DNA of 52,165 nucleotides from Gemmatimonadota bacterium. Lineage in GTDB: Bacteria > 4572-55 > J002. Positions 34,432 through 44,135 of the stretch are shown here, piece after piece. Made by a program: the position numbers and the translations under genes. How positions within the stretch are numbered: position 1 is the first letter of the stretch; each line of letters opens with the position of its first letter. The notes under the pieces were generated by a model. It was not told where the DNA came from and made no database searches. It saw nothing but the letters and a program-made list of their open reading frames with translations. Location: NCBI GenBank assembly GCA_003697105.1, contig RFFQ01000005.1:1-52165 (forward strand), read 5' to 3'.

Positions 34432-34940
34432 TCCGCTTCAAACCGGTTATCTGGTTATGGATAGTATTCGTTTTGGCGAGCGTAGGTTGCGACCCTAGTG
34501 ACACTACACCTTCCGGTACCTCCGATCCGGTAGATAACGCTGAATTTCAACCCCTGATTGAAGACGAAATTCTAACTTACACCAATAACTATCGCGCCCA
34601 ACATGGCTTGAACCCACTTTACATGCGCGAAGATGTTCGCACCGTCGCTCGCCAACACAGTTTGGATATGCTCGACCGGAACTTTTTTGACCACACGAAC
34701 CCAGACGGAGAATCTCCGGCAGACCGGCTGAAGAACGCCCACATATCGTACACCGCTTGGGCAGAAAATATTGCCTTAAACAGTGGTGCCACCGATCCGG
34801 CAAGTACCGTGATGAATCAGTGGATCAACAGTGAAGGACACCGGCTAAATATTCTGAACACCGCGGTCACCCATATTGGTATTGGAGTTGTTCGCGCCGG
34901 AGAGACGTATTATTATACCCAACTTTTTATGAGACCCTAA
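34428..34940 (+). CDS. CAP/SCP-domain lipoprotein
   Basis: 170 residues starting at the ATG that overlaps the ubiA stop. A signal sequence ends with the lipobox ASVGC (Cys21). The mature protein is a CAP (SCP/PR-1) domain: ILTYTNNYRAQHGLNPL, VARQHSLDMLDRNFFDHTNPDG, AWAENIA, and NQWINSEGHRLNIL with the conserved His and Glu. Bacterial CAP proteins are mostly secreted and of unknown function; some bind lipids or act on cell-wall material. The coupling to ubiA and closeness to murE suggest an envelope role. Confidence 0.88.
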   Translation: MIRFKPVIWLWIVFVLASVGCDPSDTTPSGTSDPVDNAEFQPLIEDEILTYTNNYRAQHGLNPLYMREDVRTVARQHSLDMLDRNFFDHTNPDGESPADRLKNAHISYTAWAENIALNSGATDPASTVMNQWINSEGHRLNILNTAVTHIGIGVVRAGETYYYTQLFMRP

Positions 34941-34944
34941 CCCC

Positions 34945-36441
34945 ATGATACAAAAAACATTAACAGATTTAGTTTCCGTACTACCAGATGTTCGCCGGAG
35001 TACCTCCGAAAATCCGGTGATTACCCACATCACCCATGACTCGCGGCAAGTCCAGCCCAGTAGCTTATTTGTTTGTATAGAAGGCTTGACAACAGACGGG
35101 CACCACTTCATTGATGCCGCGATAGAACGGGGTGCAGTGGCAATTCTGGCATCGCGCCCCGTAGCGGAACATCGTGTACCGGTAATTTACGTAAATAATA
35201 CCCGCGCCGCACTGCCGGTACTCGCCGCCGCACTCTACGATCATCCTTCCCGGCAATTGAATGTCATTGGCATCACCGGTACAAACGGTAAAACCACCTC
35301 CACGTACCTGATCCGCTCGCTATTTGAGGTAGCAACCCAAAAAACCGGTTTGATCGGTACAATCGCCTATTGGATCGGCGCAGATGCTTTTGAAGCCCCT
35401 TTTACGACTCCGGAATCCATCGATATCCAACGCCTTTTTGCCGAAATGGTCAAACAACACGTTCAAACCGTTATTATGGAGGTCTCCTCCCATGCGCTGG
35501 AGTTACGCCGCGCCGACGCGATTGACTTTGATACCGCCATCTTTACTAACCTGACCCGCGACCATCTCGATTTTCATTCCTCGGTTGAAGCGTACCGAAA
35601 TGCCAAATTAAGACTGTTTCAAAAACTCACCGACCCCCAACGGCAGCGGGGCATTGTCAATCTGGATGATCCAAATGCCAGTTATTTTATAAAACAGACC
35701 CCGGTACCCGTGTTGACGTTTGGCTTTTCAACCGAAGCAGATATTCACCCGCTTTCCGTTCAAATGACGTTATTTCACACGGATTTAGAACTCCGTACAC
35801 CCTTGGGAACGCTCCAACTCCGGTCCCCTTTGCGCGGACGAAGTAATATTTACAACCTTTTAACTACCGTAACCGTTGGAATTGCCTACAACATGAGTTT
35901 AGAGACTATTCGGGCAGGTATTGAACAGGTGGAAAATGTGGCAGGACGGTTTGAAACTGTTGATGAAGGGCAGGATTTCGGGGTCATTGTGGATTATGCC
36001 CATACCCCCGATGCGCTAGAACGCTTGCTAAAAACAGTACGAGAGATTGGGGTCAAGCGAATTATTACGGTGTTTGGGTGTGGCGGAGACCGGGATCGCG
36101 GCAAACGCCCCCAAATGGGACAGATTGCCGCGAATTTGAGCGATTGGGCGATTGTCACCTCTGACAATCCCCGCACAGAAGACCCGAACCAGATTATTGC
36201 AGATATTTTGGAGGGAATCTCCACCTCCAATATCGACGTGGAGATCGACCGCCGGAAAGCAATTTATCGGGCGGTCGAAATTGCCCAAACCGGGGACGCG
36301 GTCGTCATCGCGGGAAAAGGTCACGAAGATTACCAAATTTTAGGAACCACCAAAACCCATTTTGATGACCGCGAAGAAGCACGAAAGGCGTTGAAAGCAA
36401 TCGCGCGCACCTACCAAACATCCGGCGATAACCAGAATTGA
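34945..36441 (+). CDS. murE: UDP-MurNAc-tripeptide synthetase (mDAP-adding)
   Basis: An ATP-dependent ligase adding the third amino acid to the peptidoglycan precursor. 498 residues: N-terminal UDP-binding domain with ITHDSRQVQPSSLFV, P-loop ITGTNGKTTSTYLI, EVSSHALELRR, the carbamylated-Lys region NAKLRLF, and DYAHTPDALE. The C-terminal domain contains DNPRTEDP from Asp407, the motif that selects meso-diaminopimelate over lysine. It lies four bases after the CAP gene, away from murF, mraY and murD, so the division and wall cluster is dispersed. No strong ribosome binding site is visible before the ATG. Confidence 0.96.
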   Translation: MIQKTLTDLVSVLPDVRRSTSENPVITHITHDSRQVQPSSLFVCIEGLTTDGHHFIDAAIERGAVAILASRPVAEHRVPVIYVNNTRAALPVLAAALYDHPSRQLNVIGITGTNGKTTSTYLIRSLFEVATQKTGLIGTIAYWIGADAFEAPFTTPESIDIQRLFAEMVKQHVQTVIMEVSSHALELRRADAIDFDTAIFTNLTRDHLDFHSSVEAYRNAKLRLFQKLTDPQRQRGIVNLDDPNASYFIKQTPVPVLTFGFSTEADIHPLSVQMTLFHTDLELRTPLGTLQLRSPLRGRSNIYNLLTTVTVGIAYNMSLETIRAGIEQVENVAGRFETVDEGQDFGVIVDYAHTPDALERLLKTVREIGVKRIITVFGCGGDRDRGKRPQMGQIAANLSDWAIVTSDNPRTEDPNQIIADILEGISTSNIDVEIDRRKAIYRAVEIAQTGDAVVIAGKGHEDYQILGTTKTHFDDREEARKALKAIARTYQTSGDNQN

Positions 36442-36452
36442 CCGGTAAAAAC

Positions 36453-36848
36453 TTACGGCAACAGGGCAAAGGTGAGTGCCGTTTCCGCCGGATGCTGGTC
36501 TGTTTGAACAAATTTCACGATTTTGCCCTGCGCGTAATAATCCGCGCGACTCACAATAATATGATAGGTACCCGTGGGCAATCCGGAGACCGTACGTTTC
36601 CCATGGTTATCGGTATGTCCTTGAAAACGGATATCCCCTTTTGGCGTATAAACGATAACCGCCGCATTCGGAATGGGACGATTTGCAGGGTCAATGGCAT
36701 GAATTATAAGAACATCGGATAGCACCGTCACTTCTTCAGCAATAGGTGGCTCTTCCAGATGGACTGGCGCCGAAAACCAAGCACAGGATTGTCCGGTAAG
36801 CATCCAAATCCACAAAACGAAAATACTAAAAATTTGTCGTTTTATCAT
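36453..36848 (-). CDS. Small exported protein with carboxypeptidase-regulatory-like domain
   Basis: 131 residues, starting from the ATG before a clear signal segment (RQIFSIFVLWIWML). The mature part from about residue 45 has the beta-sandwich pattern of carboxypeptidase regulatory-like or SpaA-like domains: VLIIHAIDPANRPIPNAAVIV, QGHTDNHGKRTVSGLPTGTYHIIVSRADYYA. Such domains are often found in surface and outer-membrane proteins. A Cys near residue 22 follows GQS and is a poor lipobox. It is convergent with murE (11-bp gap). A longer reading frame lacks a start site of any quality. Confidence 0.65.
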   Translation of the reverse strand: MIKRQIFSIFVLWIWMLTGQSCAWFSAPVHLEEPPIAEEVTVLSDVLIIHAIDPANRPIPNAAVIVYTPKGDIRFQGHTDNHGKRTVSGLPTGTYHIIVSRADYYAQGKIVKFVQTDQHPAETALTFALLP

Positions 36849-36970
36849 CCAAAACGCCCCCCAAAGGTAAAAAAAGACATAAAATTTTTCATATTTCCAC
36901 ATGTTGGCAGACAAATTCGGAGTATCGCAACTCCTTTGCCGCCGGAAGAGTCGCCAAGATAGATTTTCGT

Positions 36971-36999
36971 TTGACAAGAGAAGGTCTGCATGTTATTTT
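36971..36999 (+). promoter_or_regulatory. Predicted polyprenyl-synthase promoter
   Basis: A perfect TTGACA, 17 bp, then TATTTT, with the expected start about 38 bases before the ATG. Confidence 0.6.
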
Positions 37000-37043
37000 A
37001 GCCCACTCAATTGCCCTTAATGTGAATAATTTCAGGAACAAGA

Positions 37044-38018
37044 ATGCGGTTACAGAATCTGATTTTACCGATTCAGAACGATTTAAATCAGGTAGAAAAC
37101 GAACTTAAAACGAGTATCAATTCGGATATTCCCGTATTACAGGACATTGGTCACCATTTATGGCAAGTACCCGGTAAGCGCTTGCGACCTATCATGTTGC
37201 TGCTCACCGCACGTCTCTTCCCCCACTTGAAACCGGAACGAATTACGGCGGCGGTAGCGGTGGAAATGGTGCATACGGCGACCCTTATCCATGATGATTG
37301 CATTGATGTTGCCGATACTCGGCGGGGTCAACCCACTGTTTTTGCCCGGTGGGGTACCCAAACCGCGATCCTGACCGGGGATTATATCTATGCCGCTGTT
37401 ATCAAAATGCTGATTGAACAGTCCTTATACGATGTACTGGACACCATCGCACGAGCCATGATGATTGTGACCAGTGGAGAAGTCAATCAAATATCTCATA
37501 ATTTTGATTTTGAAAGTACGGAAGACAGTTATTATCAGTATATATACGACAAGACAGCGGTACTGATAGAGGCAACCTGCCGGATCGGGGCGATGGTCGG
37601 CGGGGCTTCCCCAGAGCAGGTCGCCCAGATGGCAGAATTCGGAAAGACCTTGGGGATCGCCTTCCAAATTGTGGACGATCTGTTGGATTACATCGGTGAC
37701 CCGGAACAAACCGGAAAACCGGTTGGTATTGACTTGATGGAAGGCAAAGTGACCCTACCCCTAATCCACGCCCTGAGACAAGCACCCGCGGCAGAGCGAG
37801 AAGCGATTTTACCCATTCTTCGCCAACATCGGGAATCTCCCGCCCGTTGGGATTCTATTATTGATTTTGTCACCCGGCATGGCGGTTTAGATTATGCACG
37901 GTCTCAGGTAAACTTCTACGCCAAACAGGCAAAAGCCATTTTGAAACAATATCAAGTGTCCCCCGTACGTACCACGTTAATGACCGCGGTCGATTATGTC
38001 GTCGCCCGGAACCGGTGA
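37044..38018 (+). CDS. Polyprenyl diphosphate synthase (long-chain, trans)
   Basis: 324 residues of the all-helical isoprenoid synthase fold. GKRLRPIMLLLTARL, first Asp-rich motif VHTATLIHDDCIDVADTRRG, KTAVLIEATCRIGA, and second Asp-rich motif FQIVDDLLDYIGD are all present. It builds the long side chain of quinones or, by length, hepta- to decaprenyl diphosphate. The residues before the first motif are small (no bulky aromatic floor at AVEMVHTA), which favours long products, but chain length cannot be fixed by eye. An AGGA site precedes the ATG. metG follows with a gap of 43 bp. Confidence 0.9.
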   Translation: MRLQNLILPIQNDLNQVENELKTSINSDIPVLQDIGHHLWQVPGKRLRPIMLLLTARLFPHLKPERITAAVAVEMVHTATLIHDDCIDVADTRRGQPTVFARWGTQTAILTGDYIYAAVIKMLIEQSLYDVLDTIARAMMIVTSGEVNQISHNFDFESTEDSYYQYIYDKTAVLIEATCRIGAMVGGASPEQVAQMAEFGKTLGIAFQIVDDLLDYIGDPEQTGKPVGIDLMEGKVTLPLIHALRQAPAAEREAILPILRQHRESPARWDSIIDFVTRHGGLDYARSQVNFYAKQAKAILKQYQVSPVRTTLMTAVDYVVARNR

Positions 38019-38061
38019 CGTCACGACGAGACACCAATTTAAGCATCAGAAGGAGTTTATT

Positions 38062-39993
38062 TTGAGTTCAAATACATCAAATACATTTTATATTACGACC
38101 CCTATTTATTACGTGAATGATGTGCCGCACATCGGGCACGCTTATACCACGTTAGTGGCAGATACAATTGCCCGGTACCAACGTCAAATGGGAAAAGATA
38201 CCTTTTTTATAACCGGTACCGACGAGCACGGTCAGAAAGTGGCACAAGCGGCAGAAGAACAGGGCATGACACCCCTGGCTTATGCCGATCAGGTCGTCCA
38301 ACGATTCCGAAAATGTTGGGACGTTTACCAATTAAGTCATAATGATTTTATCCGCACGACCGAACCCCGGCATGAACGGGTGGTACAAGAGATTATCCAA
38401 CAGGTGTATGATAACGGCGATATATACGAGGGTGAATACGAAGGGTGGTATTCCACCACAAGCGAGACCTTTTTTACCGACACCGAAGCCGAAGCCATGA
38501 ACTACATGGATAGCGGCAAAAAAATGCAACGGATGAAAGAGAAAAATTACTTTTTTAGGCTCACCAAATATGCCCAGCCGTTGTTAGATCATATTGAAAA
38601 ACACCCGAATTTCATCCGCCCGCATAACCGGCGGAATGAAGTTATCTCCTTTATTAAAGGGGGGTTACAGGATTTAAGTATCTCTCGTTCCAAGACATCG
38701 CTGTCATGGGGCGTACCATTGCCGTTTGATGAAAATCATGTGATTTACGTGTGGATTGATGCACTGATCAACTATATTTCGGTCCTGAAGGACAAACCGG
38801 AGGAGCGCTGGAAATATTGGCAAAATGCCGTACATCTGATCGGGAAAGATATTCTCCGGCACCATGCCATCTATTGGCCCGCTTTATTGATGTCAGCGGG
38901 AATCGACCTACCCCAACAAATTTACGCGCACGGATGGTGGACAATTGATGGAAAAAAAATGTCGAAAAGTTTGGGAAATGTCGTCGATCCGTTTGATATG
39001 GCAGAACGCTACGGTACTGATATTTTTCGTTATTTTCTGCTCCGGGAAACCGCATTTGGACAAGATGGTGATTTTTCCGAAACGGCAGTTGTCAAACGGG
39101 TCAATTATGATTTAGCCAATGATTTAGGCAACCTGCTGAACCGGTCGATCACAATGGTCTGCCGCTACCGCCAAGGAGTCGTCCCTCAAACGAATCAGCA
39201 TGATCTGAAGGAAACGGCGGAAGAGGTCGTCCGAAAATATCAAGATCGAATGAATGACTTTGATTTTCAAAACGGTCTGGCAGCGATCTGGGAATTGGTC
39301 AAACGAGCAAACCAGTACGTGCAGGAACAGAAACCGTGGGAATTGGCAAAAGCGGATGCCCATGCGGATCAATTAAATGCCGTTTTGTATAATCTGTTGG
39401 AAGCATCGCGGTTTGCAACGGTGTTATTAGCGCCGGTAATGCCTAATAAAGTTAAGGAGATGTGGCGGCAACTCAAATTGGAAGGTCAGCCCGCCGAACA
39501 ACAAATTCATCACCTAAAATGGGGTGAATTTCCCCACGGCATCCAACTTGAAGAACCCGAACCCATTTTTCCTCGCATCAAAGCAGAATCGAAAAAAAAG
39601 AAGGAGAACCGGAAAAAAATGGAAACACCACACCCCTCAACAAGTAAAAAAGAGCAAACTCCGGCGGCAAACGTCATCACGATTGATGATTTTGCCAAAG
39701 TCCAACTCCGCATTGCCGAAGTTTTGGACGCCGAAAAAGTGGAAAATGCAGATCGATTATTAAAATTGCAAATTCAAATTGGTGAAGAGAAACGGCAACT
39801 GGTGGCGGGTATCGCCAAGTGGTACACCCCAGAGGAAATGATCGGGAAAAAAATCGTGGTCGTCGCGAACTTGAAACCGGCAAAAATTCGGGGGGTTGAA
39901 TCCAATGGAATGCTGTTAGCGGCAAAAACCGGGGACGCGTTGTCAATTGTCACCGTCGAGCGGGACCTGCCCAGTGGCGCCTCGGTTTCGTAA
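38062..39993 (+). CDS. metG: Methionine--tRNA ligase
   Basis: A class I synthetase that charges initiator and elongator tRNA-Met. 643 residues from a TTG start placed six bases after AAGGAG; a longer frame from 37996 would overlap the upstream gene and lacks a site. Motifs: YYVNDVPHIGHAYT (HIGH), TGTDEHGQK, DGKKMSKSLGNVVDPF (KMSKS). The connective region reads EGWYSTTSETFF where zinc-binding forms carry Cys, so this enzyme lacks the zinc knuckle. The last 90 residues are an EMAP/Trbp111-type tRNA-binding domain (VQLRIAEVLDAEKVENADRL), joined by a Lys-rich linker. Confidence 0.95.
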   Translation: MSSNTSNTFYITTPIYYVNDVPHIGHAYTTLVADTIARYQRQMGKDTFFITGTDEHGQKVAQAAEEQGMTPLAYADQVVQRFRKCWDVYQLSHNDFIRTTEPRHERVVQEIIQQVYDNGDIYEGEYEGWYSTTSETFFTDTEAEAMNYMDSGKKMQRMKEKNYFFRLTKYAQPLLDHIEKHPNFIRPHNRRNEVISFIKGGLQDLSISRSKTSLSWGVPLPFDENHVIYVWIDALINYISVLKDKPEERWKYWQNAVHLIGKDILRHHAIYWPALLMSAGIDLPQQIYAHGWWTIDGKKMSKSLGNVVDPFDMAERYGTDIFRYFLLRETAFGQDGDFSETAVVKRVNYDLANDLGNLLNRSITMVCRYRQGVVPQTNQHDLKETAEEVVRKYQDRMNDFDFQNGLAAIWELVKRANQYVQEQKPWELAKADAHADQLNAVLYNLLEASRFATVLLAPVMPNKVKEMWRQLKLEGQPAEQQIHHLKWGEFPHGIQLEEPEPIFPRIKAESKKKKENRKKMETPHPSTSKKEQTPAANVITIDDFAKVQLRIAEVLDAEKVENADRLLKLQIQIGEEKRQLVAGIAKWYTPEEMIGKKIVVVANLKPAKIRGVESNGMLLAAKTGDALSIVTVERDLPSGASVS

Positions 39994-40048
39994 TCAACAC
40001 CACATATTATCAGACCCTTAAATTCAACGAGAGGAGTTCATACGCAGT

Positions 40049-41878
40049 ATGTTTGATTGGCTACGTCGTAAAACCAAAGTCTTTATCATCATTGTCACCG
40101 TCGCGTTTATTGCCACCATTTTTCTGGTCTGGGGCATGAACTTAAGAGGGATGTCTGGCTCTGCGGGGGCAGTCAGCCCTACAACTCCGGTGGGTAAAAT
40201 CAACGGTGAAAAAGTGGAATTGCAACAATTTGGAGCACAGTATGAACGAAATGTAAGTGAACGCGCCCAACAACGCGATGGTGAACTCACCGATCAAGAT
40301 TACGCCCAAATTCAAGAGCAAACATGGGAACAATTTGTACGGGAGTATTTGATCGAGCAAGCCGTAAAAGAGCACAAGATTCAAGTTAGCAACGAAGAAG
40401 TTGTGGATTATATGTTGAACAATCCACCCCAATCCATCCGAGAAAACGAACAATTTCAGGATGAAAACGGTGAATTTTCGTTGGAATTATATCAAAATTA
40501 TCTCGCCACACTGGATGCAAACATTCTGGCTTCCAACGAAGCCTATTACCGCCAGTTGGTATTGCCGCGTGTACGGTTGCAAAATATGTTGGAATCCGCC
40601 GTTCGGGTTACTGAACTGGAATTGAAAGAAGCATATCTGGCTCAGAACTTGAAAGTTACGGTAGAATATGTCGCGTTTCGACCACGCGATCTGCTACCGA
40701 ATGATAGTGTGGAAGTCACCGATGACGAAATTCAGGCGTACTATGAAGCCCACAAAGAGGACTACAAAGTCGGTGAGCAAGCCATTCTTTCATACGTGTT
40801 ATTTAATGCCGAACAAGAAGCAAAAGCCGAGATTGACCGGATTTATGCCGAAGCCACCCAACCCGGGGCCGATTTTGCCGCGTTAGCACGAGAATATTCA
40901 CAAGACCCCGGTTCAGGCGCTCGCGGTGGAGATTTGAATTGGTTCGGAAAAGGACGAATGGTCAAACCATTTGAAGATGCCGCATTCGCCCTAGAACCCG
41001 GTGAGATCAGCCAACCGGTGAAGAGCCAGTTTGGTTGGCATATCATCAAAATGGATTCTGTACGAACCACAGATAACGGTGAGAAAGAAGTCCGGGCACG
41101 GCATATTTTGATCAAAACCGATCCTACAGAAGAGCAAATGCAAGCCTTCCAACAAAAAGCCAAAGAATTCGCAGAAAAAGCAAAATCAGGCGATTTTGCG
41201 GCTATCGCTGCAGAAATGGGCTTAACCATTGAGGAAACCAAACCATTTGAAAATAATGTGAGCGGCTTTGTGGGCGGTGTGGGTCGCGTTCCCGAAGTGG
41301 TTGAATTTGCTTTTGCCAACAAGGTAGGAGATGTCAGTGATCCGGTGAACCAGACTCGAGGCGTTTATGTCTTTCAAATCAAAGAAAGGCTACCGGAGCG
41401 TGTTCAAGATATAGAAGAAGTGCGCCCCCAGATCGAAAGTTCGGTCAAATTTGAAAAACAACAAGAATTTGCCAAAGCCAAAGCTGAAGAATTCTTAGAA
41501 CGCCTGAAAACAGAAGGCAAAGATTTGCAAACCCTTGCCGCAGAAATGGATTCCTTACCCTACGAAAAGCCAGAACCCTTTGCTAAAAAGGATTTTGTGC
41601 GAGGTGTTGGGCGCGGGAACGAATTTATCTGGACGGCGTTTGAATTGCCTGTGGGGGAAATCAGTGATGTCATTACGATTGAAAACCGTGGAAGCTACAT
41701 CCTGAAAGTACTTGATCGGGACGAGTTTGATCCGGCTAAATTTGCCGAGGAAAAGGACGCCATTCGGGAGCAGTTGCTTGCCCGCCGGCAAGGCTTGATT
41801 TTCAATCACTGGTATGAATCCCAGAAAAAAGATGCGCGGATTGAAGAAAATATCGAAAAATATTTTTCGTTGAACTGA
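40049..41878 (+). CDS. PpiD-like membrane-anchored peptidyl-prolyl isomerase/chaperone
   Basis: 609 residues with one N-terminal membrane helix (about 9-30). A SurA-type N-terminal chaperone region at about 45-200 is followed by a canonical parvulin domain at about 240-350 ([47 protein letters not shown]). A second, less conserved parvulin-like repeat then begins at [12 protein letters not shown]. It probably helps outer-membrane and periplasmic proteins fold, in keeping with LptD in the window. A GAGAGGAG site lies 12 bases upstream of the ATG. It ends at a strong terminator shared with frr. Confidence 0.9.
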   Translation: MFDWLRRKTKVFIIIVTVAFIATIFLVWGMNLRGMSGSAGAVSPTTPVGKINGEKVELQQFGAQYERNVSERAQQRDGELTDQDYAQIQEQTWEQFVREYLIEQAVKEHKIQVSNEEVVDYMLNNPPQSIRENEQFQDENGEFSLELYQNYLATLDANILASNEAYYRQLVLPRVRLQNMLESAVRVTELELKEAYLAQNLKVTVEYVAFRPRDLLPNDSVEVTDDEIQAYYEAHKEDYKVGEQAILSYVLFNAEQEAKAEIDRIYAEATQPGADFAALAREYSQDPGSGARGGDLNWFGKGRMVKPFEDAAFALEPGEISQPVKSQFGWHIIKMDSVRTTDNGEKEVRARHILIKTDPTEEQMQAFQQKAKEFAEKAKSGDFAAIAAEMGLTIEETKPFENNVSGFVGGVGRVPEVVEFAFANKVGDVSDPVNQTRGVYVFQIKERLPERVQDIEEVRPQIESSVKFEKQQEFAKAKAEEFLERLKTEGKDLQTLAAEMDSLPYEKPEPFAKKDFVRGVGRGNEFIWTAFELPVGEISDVITIENRGSYILKVLDRDEFDPAKFAEEKDAIREQLLARRQGLIFNHWYESQKKDARIEENIEKYFSLN

Positions 41879-41907
41879 CACCCACCGCACCCCGCCCAAG
41901 TTTATAC

Positions 41908-41946
41908 AAAAAACCCCGCTTCCGGAATGGAAAGCGGGGTTTTTTC
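41908..41946. terminator. Bidirectional intrinsic terminator between the PpiD-like gene and frr
   Basis: A GC-rich stem (CCCCGCTT paired with AAGCGGGG, extended by two further G-C pairs past a one-base bulge) is flanked by A and T runs on both sides, fitting termination on either strand. Confidence 0.9.
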
Positions 41947-41973
41947 AGGGGGTATTTTAAACGAGTTGAAAGG

Positions 41974-42534
41974 TTAAACTTCCATGATCTCAGCTTCTTT
42001 TTTGCTCAAAATTTCATCAATCAGTTTCGTGTGTTCATCTAATATCTTCTGAATATCATTTTGACCCTTATGCATTTCATCTTCCGAGATGTCTTTATTC
42101 TTTTCTGCTTTTTTAAACTCATCATTACCATCCCGGCGCACATTTCGCAAGGCGACGCGGGCATCCTCTGCCATTTTTTTGACCATTTTGACTAACTCTT
42201 TGCGGCGGTCTTCGGTCAACTGTGGCACAGCCAACCGGATAATGGTACCATCGCTATTCGGGGTTAGACCGATGTTTGCCGCCAAAATAGCTTTTTCGAT
42301 CACCGGGATCATGCTTTTTTCCCACGGTTGAACCGTCAACAAACGGGGTTCGGGCGTGCCAATACTCGCCACTTGATTCAAAGGGGTCATCACGCCGTAA
42401 TAATCAACTTTAATATTTTCCAACAGCGCGGGCGAGGCTTTTCCGGTCCGGATTTTAGTGATGTCCTGCCGGAAGGTTTCCACAGAATCATGCATCTTAC
42501 GTCTCATCATGTCTAAAATTTCGCGGCTTGTCAT
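41974..42534 (-). CDS. frr: Ribosome recycling factor
   Basis: Releases ribosomes from mRNA after termination, together with EF-G. The 186-residue protein has the family pattern throughout: FRQDITKIRTGKASPALLENIKVDYYG, TPLNQVASI, VQPWEKSMI, IEKAILAANIGLTPNSDGT, LTEDRRKELVK and ARVALRNVRRDG. The ATG is fixed by TAGGAGG seven bases upstream. Its usual partners rpsB, tsf and pyrH are not here; instead it lies downstream of ssb, separated by a hairpin. Confidence 0.97.
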   Translation of the reverse strand: MTSREILDMMRRKMHDSVETFRQDITKIRTGKASPALLENIKVDYYGVMTPLNQVASIGTPEPRLLTVQPWEKSMIPVIEKAILAANIGLTPNSDGTIIRLAVPQLTEDRRKELVKMVKKMAEDARVALRNVRRDGNDEFKKAEKNKDISEDEMHKGQNDIQKILDEHTKLIDEILSKKEAEIMEV

Positions 42535-42560
42535 TGTTAACCTCCTAAACGTTAAATAAT

Positions 42561-42594
42561 AAAGCACCTAATAGAAAGGTCTATTAAGTGCTTT
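42561..42594 (-). terminator. Hairpin between ssb and frr
   Basis: The arms AAAGCAC and GTGCTTT plus an inner TAATAGA/TCTATTA form an interrupted stem of about 14 bp. On the minus strand it is followed by ATTATTT, a weak tail, so partial read-through into frr is likely. Confidence 0.55.
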
Positions 42595-42616
42595 AGATAA
42601 AACCCTATCTTTGGGG

Positions 42617-42997
42617 TCAGAGATACCGGTCAAAATCGGTTTTCAGCACATCAGGCATAATTTCAGCATCATTACTGGAGCTTTGTTCTGACATGCGGGA
42701 ATCCTCAACCGAATTTAGCACTTGAATACGCACCGCATGGATTCCCACCGTAGGCGAGTCAGTTATTTGCTGTAATTCTCCTTCTACATAAATCACATCG
42801 CCCTTAGCCAACAGCGAATGACACTGCTTGGCAAATTGCCCCCGGGCAATGACCTTCACTGCGGGTAAACGCGATCCCACCCGGAGAGTAAACCCCACTT
42901 GAACATCGGCGGAGGCATCATCTGCGAGTACCGGCGAATCAGCAATAATACCGGTCAAGAGCACGTTATTGAGGGTGGGAATCCGATACGTTGTCAT
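42617..42997 (-). CDS. ssb: Single-stranded DNA-binding (OB-fold) protein
   Basis: 126 residues beginning TLNNVLLTGIIADSPV, the usual first strand of bacterial SSB. AVKVIARGQFAKQCHSLLAKGDVIYVEGEL corresponds to the middle of the OB fold. It follows rpsF as in many genomes, which supports the call. It is shorter than E. coli SSB; the disordered tail is brief and ends DFDRYL rather than the DDDIPF-type tip that binds partner proteins. It may therefore be a minor or diverged SSB, with another gene elsewhere. rpsR and rplI, which commonly come next, are missing. Confidence 0.8.
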   Translation of the reverse strand: MTTYRIPTLNNVLLTGIIADSPVLADDASADVQVGFTLRVGSRLPAVKVIARGQFAKQCHSLLAKGDVIYVEGELQQITDSPTVGIHAVRIQVLNSVEDSRMSEQSSSNDAEIMPDVLKTDFDRYL

Positions 42998-43022
42998 TTC
43001 TGGTACCTGAAGTCACGTATTT

Positions 43023-43454
43023 CTACTCGTTTTCGTCATCAAAATCATCATCAAAGTCGTCTTCATCGGTCTCTTCATCGACCTCATCATCACTTTCGGT
43101 AATATCGGTGCCCTCACCGCTGGTATCGTCCTCCTCATCCGTTTCCGGTAATTCAGCAACAACCGTCGGCAAGGCTACCGTAATCAAGAACCGTAAAATT
43201 GAATCATTTAAACGAAGTAACCGGTCCAATTCGGTTAATAACGGTCCCTCAATGGTAAAATAAGCGAGATAATAATAACCTTCGGTTTTCTTTTTAATAG
43301 GATAGGCTAATTTACGCAAACCCATCCGGCGTAATTTAATCATATTACCACCGACGCGAGTAATTAACTCACCCACCTCATTTGCTACCTGTTGGACTCC
43401 AGCACCTTCATGGCGGGTAGCGTCGATAATAAACATCATTTCATAGGTTTTCAT
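43023..43454 (-). CDS. rpsF: 30S ribosomal protein S6 with acidic tail
   Basis: 143 residues. The first 95 or so are the S6 fold (KTYEMMFIIDATRHEGAGV, GGNMIKLRRMGLRKLAYPIKKKTEGYYYLAYF, LNDSILRFLITV). The remaining 45 are almost entirely Asp, Glu, Ser and Thr, ending in a run such as DEDDFDDDFDDENE. E. coli S6 carries a short tail that is extended by added glutamates; here a long acidic tail is encoded. An AAGGGAG site is 13 bases before the ATG, and the longer frame upstream has no site. It is followed by ssb after 25 bp. Confidence 0.93.
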   Translation of the reverse strand: MKTYEMMFIIDATRHEGAGVQQVANEVGELITRVGGNMIKLRRMGLRKLAYPIKKKTEGYYYLAYFTIEGPLLTELDRLLRLNDSILRFLITVALPTVVAELPETDEEDDTSGEGTDITESDDEVDEETDEDDFDDDFDDENE

Positions 43455-43552
43455 ACGACGGTACGACTCCCTTCGGACATAAAGTTGACTTATCCATAAG
43501 TGATAAGTAGGGATAAGAAAAGCGCACATACCAGATGTACGCATTTCCGGGT

Positions 43553-44131
43553 TTATTCAGAAGTTGTCAGGTGTTGACGATTGAAAAGGCTCATCGTCTT
43601 TTCCAAACCGTACTCCACATAATGGAACACGGCATCTTGCGAAACTTGAATAATTTGAGGCAGTTCCGCTTGTTCGGTCTTAGAAAAGGGTGCCAGAACA
43701 TAATCGGTCAAGGCTTGGTGTTCCGGCTGACCAATCCCCACACGCAATCGCGGGAATTCCGGCGTCTGAAGTGCTTGGATGATCGACGAAATACCGTTAT
43801 GCCCACCGGCGCTCCCTTTACCTCGCAACCGAAGTTCACCTAAAGGAAGGTGAATATCATCATAAATAATCAAACAGTCTTGGGGCGTCAGGTCATAATA
43901 GCGCATTGCTTGGGAAACCGCAAGACCACTACGATTCATGTAGGTCAATGGTTTCAGCAGATGGAGGGTTTCCCCCTTATAAGTACCTGAAGCAATGCTA
44001 TAAGCCCCTTTGCCCATACGAAAAGAACATTGCAACGTCTGGCTCAGCGCATCAACAACCATAAAACCAATGTTGTGGCGGGTCTGTTCGTACTTCCGCC
44101 CCACATTTCCCAGTCCGGCAACCAATTTCAT
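43553..44131 (-). CDS. pth: Peptidyl-tRNA hydrolase
   Basis: Frees tRNA from prematurely released peptidyl-tRNA. 192 residues with all active-site segments: KLVAGLGNVGRKYEQTRHNIGF (Asn and catalytic His19), KPLTYMNRSG (Asn), YDDIHLPLGELRLRGKGSAGGHNGISSI (Asp and Asn). It starts four bases after rplY and is followed by a 98-bp gap before rpsF. Confidence 0.96.
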   Translation of the reverse strand: MKLVAGLGNVGRKYEQTRHNIGFMVVDALSQTLQCSFRMGKGAYSIASGTYKGETLHLLKPLTYMNRSGLAVSQAMRYYDLTPQDCLIIYDDIHLPLGELRLRGKGSAGGHNGISSIIQALQTPEFPRLRVGIGQPEHQALTDYVLAPFSKTEQAELPQIIQVSQDAVFHYVEYGLEKTMSLFNRQHLTTSE

Positions 44132-44135
44132 GAAA

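Noticed and set aside
40049-41878. PpiD-like protein as a periplasmic SurA
   Set aside because: There is an uncleaved-looking membrane helix at the N-terminus rather than a cleavable signal, so a PpiD-type anchor fits better.
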